Virus record (IMG/VR): IMGVR_UViG_3300027759_000006
Span: 1-64,000 of that record
Reading direction: 5' to 3' (one strand)
Source of the DNA: a virus
DNA: 64,000 nt
This document shows, piece by piece, positions 8,473 to 17,600 of the stretch. The position numbers and the translations under genes are program-made. Position 1 is the first letter of the stretch. Every line of letters starts with the position of its first letter. The notes under the pieces are model-generated. The model did no database searches. It was not told the DNA's origin and saw only the letters and a list, made by a program, of their open reading frames with translations.

Positions 8473-10631
8473 TGGGATTCCTCCAACAGATAACAGGCGG
8501 CGGGAACATCATTCCCGGCGTAGATAACCCATTTCAAAGCGGCCAGACAGTTTGGTTACCCGGCGCTGGCGGTTTAAACCCGCTCAACTCACAATCAGCG
8601 GTTGGGCAACTGACCAAAGACCTTGGTGCTTTAAACCCATATAACCCTGATTCCGTTGCTGGCAAAGTTGTTGACAATATTGGCAAGGACATGGCCGCAG
8701 ACCCAGCCAAATGGGTTGCTATTGCGGCGGCTGTGGCAACAGGTCAATTGTGGGCTATTCCTTATATCAATGGAGTGGCGGCGCTTACCAAAAAGAACAG
8801 TACCCCTGAGGAGTGGCTTACAGAGGGCATAAAAGCCGCCGCCATTCAATATGGTGGAGAGTGGGTTTCCGAAAACGTTGCGGGGTCTGCGGGGTATGTG
8901 GATTACGACACAATGGATTGGGTTCCCGGCACGGGAGTCACGGGCGCAACCGGATCAGCCGCTGTTGGAGCAACTTCGGCAAACATTGCCCGGAACATCT
9001 TTGCCACTGCCGCCCGACAAGGCAGCACAGACATTAATAGCGCTCAAATTGTCACCGGGGCAATTACCAGCGAAGCGTTGAATGAAGCATTTAAATACAT
9101 GCCTGGGTTTGATGGGCTCACCAAGGGTGAGCAGTCGGCTACTGTCAACGCTTTTAAGGTTGCTTTTAACAAAGACAGCAATGCCGCCTATCAATTGTTT
9201 AACCAGGGTTTTGATGCCACTATAAAAGGGTTGAACAAAGCCGCAGTATCCGCAGGATACAAAGATATAAACGAGCGGAATGCGGTAAACAATTTTGTCA
9301 TGGCGGGCGGTAGCAAGGAAGACATTGACGCATTAACCCAAAGAGAAAAAGCCTCAGAAGATGCGCAAAATGCTTATGTGCCAGAACTTGAAAAGTACAA
9401 CACTTGGAATGACAAGGTTGCCAAATATAACGAAGGACTGGCCCGGTACAGCCAAGTCATGCCTTATGGCGAAAAAGTTGCGTTGTATAAATCGTTAAAC
9501 GCTGATTGGGCTTGGATGCAAGATGCCAAAAATCAGCCTATGGCATACAACGAGCTATATAGCCTGTGGGAGAACTCCGACAAAGTCTGGAATGAATCGT
9601 ATGCCTACACAAGAAACCTGAAGACCTTGCAAGATGAGGGTTGGGATACTTTGGCCCAGCAAAAAGAAGCAGCGGACCTGGGGTTTATAACTCCTCGTGA
9701 TTATGATGTTTACCTGACCGATCAGAAGATTGCCCAAATTGCAAAAGATAATGGTTTTGATAGCGTAGAACAGATGCGAGAGGCGGGAGCCGTTGGCATC
9801 TCAACCCGCGCAGCTTACGACACATGGCTGGCAGAGGAAGAAGAGCGGCGCAGGGAAGCAGAGCCTGAACCTGAGCCTACCCCGGACCCAGAACCTGAGC
9901 CTACCCCGGACCCCATACTGGACCCCATACTGGACCCAGAGCCTGAGCCTACCCCGGACCCAGAGCCTGATCCCACACCGGACCCAGAGCCTGAACCTGA
10001 TGTCTGTGCCGAAGGTTGGCATTGGGACGGCAGCATGTGCGTGCCCGACGATGAGGAGCCGCCTGAAAAGCCTGAAGACTGCCAAGAGGGCTACGTATAT
10101 GATTTTGCGTCTGGAGCATGCGTTCCAATAGACGGCAAAGAACCAATAGAAGGCCCGGAAGACTGCGCCGAAGGTTGGCATTGGGACGGCAGCAAGTGCG
10201 TATTGGACGACGATGTAGGGGAACCCACTGACTGCCCTGAGGGCTATCTGTACAACATGGAGACCCGGAGTTGTGAGTCAATCAGCGACCCAACGCTCCC
10301 CAAGGTTCCTACAATAAGGCTCCCCAAAACGCCGACGACGCCCAAAACACCGACGACGACGCCCAAAACGCCGACGACCCCAGTTACAACTCCGACGACC
10401 CCGACGGCTACCGACCCCAACCAAAATAATATGGCGCTATTTGCATTGATGGCGTCTTTGGGAGATCAACCGGCGGCAACCCCCGCTCCGGCGGTGGACA
10501 ACACTCCGTCAGAGCCGTTTGACTTCACCAGCGAGTTTGAAGTAAACCCTTTTGCAAAAGGGCAATCCGCATCTAAAATGGCCCATGGCGGGTCGGTGGA
10601 TGAATTGTTAGAAATTCTGAGAAGGAATTGA
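8472..10631 (+). CDS. internal/structural virion protein with Pro-Glu-Asp repeats and Cys-rich modules
   Basis: 719 residues. Residues ~1-230 are Gly/Ala-rich and amphipathic, and ~270-460 are helical and charged. Next comes an acidic proline tract (PEPEPTPDP repeats), then four short Cys modules alternating two types: C-x2-GW-x-WDG-x2-C and C-x2-GY-x-Y-x4/5-C. A Thr-Pro stretch (TPKTPTTTPKTPTT) and a short tail ending GGSVDELLEILRRN follow. The low-complexity spacers look like extended linkers displaying the Cys modules. It is followed by two other large virion proteins. Role unknown; possibly a surface-exposed or ejected protein. Confidence 0.75.
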   Translation: MGFLQQITGGGNIIPGVDNPFQSGQTVWLPGAGGLNPLNSQSAVGQLTKDLGALNPYNPDSVAGKVVDNIGKDMAADPAKWVAIAAAVATGQLWAIPYINGVAALTKKNSTPEEWLTEGIKAAAIQYGGEWVSENVAGSAGYVDYDTMDWVPGTGVTGATGSAAVGATSANIARNIFATAARQGSTDINSAQIVTGAITSEALNEAFKYMPGFDGLTKGEQSATVNAFKVAFNKDSNAAYQLFNQGFDATIKGLNKAAVSAGYKDINERNAVNNFVMAGGSKEDIDALTQREKASEDAQNAYVPELEKYNTWNDKVAKYNEGLARYSQVMPYGEKVALYKSLNADWAWMQDAKNQPMAYNELYSLWENSDKVWNESYAYTRNLKTLQDEGWDTLAQQKEAADLGFITPRDYDVYLTDQKIAQIAKDNGFDSVEQMREAGAVGISTRAAYDTWLAEEEERRREAEPEPEPTPDPEPEPTPDPILDPILDPEPEPTPDPEPDPTPDPEPEPDVCAEGWHWDGSMCVPDDEEPPEKPEDCQEGYVYDFASGACVPIDGKEPIEGPEDCAEGWHWDGSKCVLDDDVGEPTDCPEGYLYNMETRSCESISDPTLPKVPTIRLPKTPTTPKTPTTTPKTPTTPVTTPTTPTATDPNQNNMALFALMASLGDQPAATPAPAVDNTPSEPFDFTSEFEVNPFAKGQSASKMAHGGSVDELLEILRRN
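9861..9999 (+). repeat. tandem repeats encoding the PEPEPTPDP tract
   Basis: Within the 719-residue protein, 9-18 bp units of the form CCTGAGCCTACCCCGGACC recur in tandem, encoding Pro-Glu and Pro-Asp pairs with an inserted PILDPILDP. The unit copies are almost identical at DNA level, so copy number may vary between isolates by slippage. Confidence 0.8.
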
Positions 10632-10632
10632 T

Positions 10633-12639
10633 ATGGCGCTGTTTATAAACGAATATGGGGACTACGAAGATGACGGCATGGGCGACCCCAATGACTTCAC
10701 AATCATAGACCCCGGCGTTTTTACTGGCGGAGCGGACCCCGGAGACCCAGGAGACCCGGCAGACCCCGGTACATTTACTGGGGGAGTGGACCCAGGAGAC
10801 CCAGGCCCCACCCCTGGGGATTACGGCGATGTCGCCAATGAAGATTGGGACAAATATCGTGCCCGGATTGAAGTCCTTCGGCCCGGTGCAACTATTGATG
10901 ACCAAAAAGAATTTAATACTTGGGCCAAAGCCAAAGGTATTGCACAAAGTACTATAGATAGCCTCAAGACCGCGTTCAAAAAGCCTGACGGGTCCATCAA
11001 TTGGTCTGCGCTTGGCGGTGTCGCCGGGGCCTTGTCGTCTGTGACTGGGCTAGGCCAACAGAAAGTTACTGGCGGGTATGCCGGGAGCATCCCAAACTAC
11101 GCCGTATCCAAGGCAGCTATTAACTACAACGACCCAAACCGTCGGCCTGGGGCTTCAGGGCGCGACTACTTTACCGCCCCCAGGTATGCAACAAACCAAG
11201 CGGATTTGAATGCCGCAAACACGGCCACTGCCGCAGACGCGCAAGGCATTTTGAGCGGGTACAAAAAGACCACGGCAGACGAAGCTGCAAACCCATATAC
11301 CAAAGCAGGCGTTACGGCGTTGGCAACACCTTGGGCTAAAACAAGCACCGCCACGGAGGCTGCACCTACTACCACTGCGGGCGCATCTAGCGTAAAGTCC
11401 ATGCTGCCTACCCCGGAAGATGCAATCGCGTGGTACAAGCAAAACTCACCTTACAACGGACCTAAAACTATGGCAAGCGGCGGCATATTGAACATGGCAA
11501 AAGGGCGTTATTTGCAGGGCCCCACTGATGGCATGGCAGATAAACTGCCTGCGCACATTGACAATGACCAGCCTGCGGCTTTGAGCCATGGCGAGTTTGT
11601 GGTTCCTGCGGATGTCGTGTCTCACTTGGGCAACGGCAACAGCGACGCTGGTGCAAAGAAGTTGTACCAAATGATGGACCGCATCCGCGAAGCCCGCACA
11701 GGTACTAAAAAGCAGGGTAAGCAGATCAATCCGGACAAATTTATGCCCGGCGGAATCGTAGGCTACTCTTCTGGCGGGGGCGTTCAGCGCTTTGTTGGGG
11801 GTGGTACTCCTACCGCTGCCGATACTTCGACTGCTTCCACGCTGTCGCCTTGGGTTGGGGACTATGTAACCAGCACCCTGGGCAAAGCGCAATCGCTGGC
11901 TGACCAGCCATACCAAGCGTACAAAGGGCCCCTGACTGCCGGACCTTCTGATCTGCAACAACAAGCGTTTGCAGGTGCCAGCAACTTGGCCACTACTGGG
12001 TACACCCCAACGACCTACACAGGCGGTATTTTTGACGCTAACGCGGCAAAACAGTACATGAACCCATACTTGTCGTCGGCGCTCAACCCACAACTGCAAG
12101 AGCAACAGCGGGTGGCGGACATTGCCCGGGTAGCTGATGCTGGCCGGTTGACTCAAGCTGGGGCCTATGGCGGCGGGCGGCAGGCAATCATGGAGTCTGA
12201 GGGTCGCCGTAACTTGCTGGACAAGCAATCTTCACTGATCGGCCAGGGATACAACACGGCCTACGACAAAGCCATGGCTCAGTACAACGCAGACCAGCAA
12301 CGCCGGTTGGACGCAGAGAAGTCCGGTGAAGCTTCACGCCAATATAGCGCTAACTACGGGCGCGATACGCTCAAGGATTTGGCTGGGCTGGGTGCCACGC
12401 AGCGCGACATTGAGCAGCAAGGCATTACCGCCGACGAGAAAGAGTTTGAGAAGCAGCGCGACTGGGACAAGCAGATGCAGCAATACAAGTTGTCACTGCT
12501 GGACAAGCTGCCGATTTCCACGGCGGTCAATACGGCCAATACCAACCCCCTGCTGAGTTTGATTCAGTCCAGCACGGGCACCGCTGACTTCTTGAAGAAG
12601 TGGAATGAAATCTTTAACCCTACGCCCCCAGCTAAGTAA
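10633..12639 (+). CDS. large internal virion protein
   Basis: 668 residues; start supported by AAGGA just upstream. The N-terminus is acidic with Gly-Asp-Pro repeats (DPGDPGDPADPG). The middle carries a Gly-rich block with the phrase GEFVVPADVVSHLGNG and the helix AGAKKLYQMMDRIREARTG, a motif I associate with internal (ejection) proteins of marine and freshwater podoviruses. The C-terminal half is helical, with many Gln/Ala (LQQQAFAGASNLA, REARTG). Likely an ejected core protein that helps DNA cross the envelope. Confidence 0.75.
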   Translation: MALFINEYGDYEDDGMGDPNDFTIIDPGVFTGGADPGDPGDPADPGTFTGGVDPGDPGPTPGDYGDVANEDWDKYRARIEVLRPGATIDDQKEFNTWAKAKGIAQSTIDSLKTAFKKPDGSINWSALGGVAGALSSVTGLGQQKVTGGYAGSIPNYAVSKAAINYNDPNRRPGASGRDYFTAPRYATNQADLNAANTATAADAQGILSGYKKTTADEAANPYTKAGVTALATPWAKTSTATEAAPTTTAGASSVKSMLPTPEDAIAWYKQNSPYNGPKTMASGGILNMAKGRYLQGPTDGMADKLPAHIDNDQPAALSHGEFVVPADVVSHLGNGNSDAGAKKLYQMMDRIREARTGTKKQGKQINPDKFMPGGIVGYSSGGGVQRFVGGGTPTAADTSTASTLSPWVGDYVTSTLGKAQSLADQPYQAYKGPLTAGPSDLQQQAFAGASNLATTGYTPTTYTGGIFDANAAKQYMNPYLSSALNPQLQEQQRVADIARVADAGRLTQAGAYGGGRQAIMESEGRRNLLDKQSSLIGQGYNTAYDKAMAQYNADQQRRLDAEKSGEASRQYSANYGRDTLKDLAGLGATQRDIEQQGITADEKEFEKQRDWDKQMQQYKLSLLDKLPISTAVNTANTNPLLSLIQSSTGTADFLKKWNEIFNPTPPAK

Positions 12640-12648
12640 GGACCAACA

Positions 12649-14655
12649 ATGAACCTCGACCACCTTGACGAATTGTTGCAGTATGTGCCTGAGCCGATGC
12701 TGGATGCGTACTCTAAAGGCAAGAACCCCAGAGTAGTTCCGCCTTGGGCGGCTGCGGCAGCTTTGAGTGAGAAAGTAGCTGAGAAGCAGGCTAACACTGT
12801 TGCGCAGGGCGCAGCCCAAGGCCCCCAGCCAAGCGTTATGGACCAGCTTCGCCAAAAAGCCGCTACGCTTAATACTCAGGCGCAGATGCAACAGAGCCAA
12901 GGCCAAGGCGGACTGCCCGGGATGCTCCCCCAACCCCGTATGCAGCCACAAGCAGAACCCGACGTTCAGATGGCCGCATCGGGCGGCTTGATGGGTGTGC
13001 CTGTGCGCGGTGATATGTTTGGCATGGCCGGTGGCGGCATTGTCAGTTTTGAGGCTGGCGGTAGCAGCGCGGACGCCATTCTGCGTGCGTATTTAAAAGA
13101 AAAAGGGATAACTACGGGGGAGTTTGCTAACTTGTCGCCCGACGAGCAACGCGCCGAGCGGGTAAAAGCTGGGGCTGTGCTTCCTGAAACTGCGCCATCC
13201 GACTCGACAAAACCCAAAACTGCCAGGGCTCCCACCATGACGGAGCGTGGCATCAGAGGCATAAGTTCTGCTGGTAGTGCTGTAAATACGGGCGCTAATG
13301 CAGCAAGCGGAATGTTGAATAAAGCCGCAGGACCGTTAGCCGCCGCTTCGCTTTTGCCTGAGTTGTACGGCACATCTCCAGAAGAAGTGGCAACGCTTAA
13401 AGCAGCGGAAAAACCCAACGCTGTTGGGAGAGACACCCCTGACCAAAACATGGTTGAGCGGCTTATTACTGGTCTGTTTTCTCCCAAAAAGGTTGAGCGC
13501 CCGCCTGTTGATTACGGGAATACTGGCAACTACGGCAATGAAGGCCGCGCATACCCACAACCCAACGTGAGTGCTGGGGAGGGCGCAAAGCAAGCGGAGT
13601 ACGCACGGCTGATTAAGCAAGGTATGCCCCCTGAGATGGCAGCAAAAGCGGCGGGTATGTCTACCGCTACGCCAGCAGCCGCCGCTCCAAAAACCGGGTT
13701 GCCCGGAATGCTTCAGCAACGTCCTGTTGCCGCTGGTCCCAGCGCTGGCCCTGCCGCTACTGGTGGTTCTGGTGCCTTGGATACCTACAACAAAGACCCG
13801 GCAGTTGCATTTGCTCGGAACTACTTGTCTGAGTCCCCAACGCTTCCCGCTGTGACCAAAGACTTTGGGGAGTATCAACAGCAACAGGAAGCCAAGCTGC
13901 GTCAGGCAGGCGTCAAGCCTGGGGAGGCTCCGTGGGAGCTTGCCCAAAAAGACATGGCTGAGATTCAAGCCCGTCGCGCCAAAGAAGATGCCGCACGGGA
14001 AAAGACCAAAGAAGGCCGCTCTTGGGATGAACTCATGGAGTTTTCTTCTGGCTTGACTGGCAGCAACTTCGGTGCTGGCATGGCCCGTGGTAGCAAGGCT
14101 TCGCGTGAGTTGCGCCAGAAGTTCCAAGCGGACGACGAGTCATATGCCAAGATGCGCGATGAGCAAGACACGAAGCTCAAAGAGATGAACCGTCTGGCCA
14201 TGGGTGCCAAGTTCGATCTGGCCAATGGTCGCATCAAAGAGCACGACCAGAAACTGGCTAAACGTGACGAACTCATGGCGGACTACAGGAAGAACCAAGC
14301 TACTCTGGCTGGAAGCATATCCACTGGGGCAGCTACGGCTGCGGCGGCAGATCAAACTGCGGCAGGACAACGGTACGCAGCTCAGCTTCAGGCGATCACC
14401 AGCAGAGAAGCCAACACCCGGGCGGACAAAAGGTTGCAAGTGGATAGCCTTAAAGCGCTGGAGTCCAACCTTCTGACTGAGCTAAACAAATATGGCACGT
14501 TACTTCCCGCCGACAAAAAACAACGCGCTGCTTTGCAGCCTCTACTGGACGACATTCGTAGGTCCCTTGCCGCAGTAGGCGGATATACAATGCCCCAGAC
14601 CCCCGGCGCAGGACGCCCCGGCGGCGCAAAATTCTTAAACTACGAGACGAAATAG
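12649..14655 (+). CDS. large internal virion protein
   Basis: 668 residues. It starts with a compact helical segment (LDELLQYVPEPMLDAYSKG), followed by Gln-rich stretches and glycine patches (GMAGGGIVSFEAGG) like those in the upstream gene. The C-terminal ~200 residues are strongly helical and charged (ELRQKFQADDESYAKMRDEQDTKLKEMNR). Same gene order and composition as ejection-protein blocks of podoviruses. No enzyme motif was found. Confidence 0.72.
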   Translation: MNLDHLDELLQYVPEPMLDAYSKGKNPRVVPPWAAAAALSEKVAEKQANTVAQGAAQGPQPSVMDQLRQKAATLNTQAQMQQSQGQGGLPGMLPQPRMQPQAEPDVQMAASGGLMGVPVRGDMFGMAGGGIVSFEAGGSSADAILRAYLKEKGITTGEFANLSPDEQRAERVKAGAVLPETAPSDSTKPKTARAPTMTERGIRGISSAGSAVNTGANAASGMLNKAAGPLAAASLLPELYGTSPEEVATLKAAEKPNAVGRDTPDQNMVERLITGLFSPKKVERPPVDYGNTGNYGNEGRAYPQPNVSAGEGAKQAEYARLIKQGMPPEMAAKAAGMSTATPAAAAPKTGLPGMLQQRPVAAGPSAGPAATGGSGALDTYNKDPAVAFARNYLSESPTLPAVTKDFGEYQQQQEAKLRQAGVKPGEAPWELAQKDMAEIQARRAKEDAAREKTKEGRSWDELMEFSSGLTGSNFGAGMARGSKASRELRQKFQADDESYAKMRDEQDTKLKEMNRLAMGAKFDLANGRIKEHDQKLAKRDELMADYRKNQATLAGSISTGAATAAAADQTAAGQRYAAQLQAITSREANTRADKRLQVDSLKALESNLLTELNKYGTLLPADKKQRAALQPLLDDIRRSLAAVGGYTMPQTPGAGRPGGAKFLNYETK

Positions 14656-14656
14656 C

Positions 14657-17600
14657 ATGCCAATTGCTCGATTTCAAATGCCCGATGGGCGGATAGCGCG
14701 GTTTGAAATCCCTGCGGGCCTAAGCCCAGAGCAAGCGGAAGCGCTGATACAAGCGGAAATACCCAACATTCCGCCTTCCGCAAAGCAATCCTCGTTCTTC
14801 GGGGAGTTGCAACGCGGCATTGAGCAGCCGATATCCTCAATACGCACTGCGTTTGGTTCACTTACCTCCCCCGAAGAAGCCGCCACTGCCGGGGTGGAGC
14901 GCAGCCAAGCTATAGCCGAAAAGACAGGCGAAGGGCCGTCCTTGGAGGCAGTCAAACGTGCGTATGCTGACAAAGGGCTATTGAGTGCAGCGGGGGAAGT
15001 TGTTTCCCAAATACCTAAGGCTATTGCTGGACAAGGCGGTACGTTTGCAACTGCTGCTGGCGGGGCTCGTTTAGGTGCTGCGGCGGGCAGGCCGCTGGGC
15101 CGCATGGGATCGCTTGTTGGCGGGGGGCTCGGGGCTGCTACGGCGCTCATGCCCCAGATGTTTGGCTCAATGCAAGAACGCCAAGCCGCTGAGCAACAGG
15201 AGCGCGGAGAGCCGGTAAGCATCGACCAAAGTAAAGCGGCAGTAGCCGCTGTTGGGCAATCTGCTTTGGAAGGTGCTGGGCAGGCTTTGGTATTGGGTAA
15301 GGGGATTGTCAAGGGCATTCTTGGTATTACCGATGATGCCGCCCTTATGACTGCCAAAGCGCAGGCTAAGTTGGTCCAAGAAGCTGAGCGTTCTCTGGCC
15401 GCAGCCACAGGGCGTGGAGTTGCGCGAGGCGCTACAGAAATGCCCATTGAAGTTGGCCAAGCTATTTTGGAACGGTGGCAGGCAGGCTTGCCGCTCACCG
15501 GGGATGACGCATACAAAGAGTACGCTGAGAACGCCTACGGCGCGGCAATCGTTGGGGGCCCAATTGGCGGAGCCACCGGGGCATTGTCCAGAGGGCAAGC
15601 CCGAGACCAACTGTTGGCCAAACCTGAAAAAGCTCCGGGGGGTTTACCCCCACCCCCTCCAAATATATCGCCTGAAGCTCCCCCGGGAACCCAAGGCGAA
15701 TTGTTCACTCCAGAGCAGCTTGCGGGTGTGGAGCGCGGCAAGGCCGCTGGGATAGCGCCAACAGACATCCCGCCCCAAAGCGCCCGCCCTGCGGAAGTTG
15801 AGCCTACAGGTGAGCAGTTGGGTCTGGGGCTTGAGGGCACCCGTGAGTATGCTGATCTGGTCAAAGAGCGTGAGCGCTTGAAGCGCATGCCAAAAACTCC
15901 AGAAGTCCGGGCCCGCATTGACGACCTGACTGAGCAACTCAAAGGCCGCAACCTGTACGAGATTGACCAAATCCGTGCCCGGCAGGAAGAAGACGCAGCA
16001 GCCCGAAAGGAGTTCCCCGGGTTGGCAGAGACTGCGCCTATCGTGCCCCGTGGGCAGGCCGACTTGTTCACCGAGGAAGAAGCCCCCGTGCCGACAGACC
16101 GTGCACAGGGTCCAACACAAGAGCCGATTGCCGAACCCACCCTGCGGGAAAAAGGCCCCAAGCAGCTTACCCTGCCACTGCGGCGCACCCCAGAAGGCCA
16201 ACCCACTACGTTTGGCCAGCCCGAACCCACCATTACCGCCGAAGAGATCATGCTCACGGCCATTCCTTTGCAGCCCGGACCGGCAGCATGGGTTATGAAA
16301 AACGTTGCGGGAACCACCCGGTCACAGCTTGCAGACCTTGTAAAGCGCCAACCTGACCTCATCCAAGGTCCTGGTAGTCGCGCTCGTTTGTTGCGCACAC
16401 TGCTTGCAACTGATGTACCTGCTTTTGAAGAGGCCCCCCGTGTACGTACCCCAAATCGCCCGAAACCTGCAACTCAGCCAGTCGTTGAGCCCGGAGTTAG
16501 TGAGCCAAGCGTGGGAGTTCCTAGTGAGCCTGCCGCTGGACCATCCGCAAATCCACCTCGCGTTGCCCGACCCCCCAGAAAACTTGCGACACCTGTCGGC
16601 GGCAGACTGGCTGCTACTGGACAACCTGTTAGCCCGAGAGTTGAACCTCAAGGACCACAGCCCGGTGCATTGACTGAACCGGACATTGAAGAGGCAGACC
16701 GCAAAGCGGAAGCCGAGCGCATGCGCATCGCCATGGCGGGGGCGGCAAAGCCAAGCCGCCCAACTCCGCAGACACCCGCAGAACCCCGCCGCACAGCGCA
16801 GCCCACCCGTGAACTGCCTGAGCGCATGAGAGAGCCGATCGGCGCGTCTGACTTTGGTATGGAGGAGGGTGAGGTTGATATCACCCGTGGCCCACAGGGC
16901 ATGCTGTTCCCCATGACCAAGGCAGAAGAAGCTGCCTACGGCAGAAAGAAACAAGCCGAGCGTGATGCTGAGATCACCGCAGAGGAAGAGACCACGCCCG
17001 CCCCAGAAAAAGACGAACGGCAGGGCGAATTGGACTTGCGTGAGCGCGAAGAAGCGCCCACTCCGCCCAAAGAAGAACCAAAGCGCATCAGGACTGCGCT
17101 GTCTATGGTCAAAGACATTGACGGCAAGAATTTGATTGACGTTGCCGAGTGGGCAGTCACTAATATGCCTGATGCAGACCAGCGAATCATTGCGCAACGA
17201 ATTGCGGACACTTTGCGGGAGTTGCAGAAAGTCGGGGTAAAGATTGGCAACCTTACAGTTCGTCCACCGACCAGTCCAATTCCCGGGACCTATAGCGGCG
17301 GAGCCCGAGGCCGCGCTTCGCTAACCCAAAACAAAGGAATGACTGTATCGTCCGAAGTTGAAGTTGAAGTCAACCATCCAGATACTGATCCAGAAGGAAA
17401 ATACAACGGCGTTAAGCCGGAAGTTATTTTGCACGAGCTTGTGCACGCCGCCACAATGAGTTCATTGAGAGTTGGTAATTTCCGTTCCGCCGCTAACACC
17501 GCTTTAGGCAAGCATGTGTCCGATATGTACGACTTGGCCCAGGCCATATTCAATCATGTGGATGCCAAGCACGCGCGGGGCGAAACGTTGAATGCCACAG

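Noticed and set aside
9801-10281. Minus-strand Arg/Gly-rich frames opposite the PEPEPTPDP repeats
   Set aside because: Their repeats are direct consequences of the plus-strand tandem repeats; no start site.
11446-12228. 260-residue minus-strand frame under the internal virion protein
   Set aside because: Antisense shadow of a well-supported plus-strand gene; no motif or ribosome site.
15535-16398. Long minus-strand frame within the giant virion gene
   Set aside because: It mirrors the 1939-residue gene, has shadow-type composition (Arg/Ser/Pro runs) and no ribosome site; the plus frame shows conserved domains.
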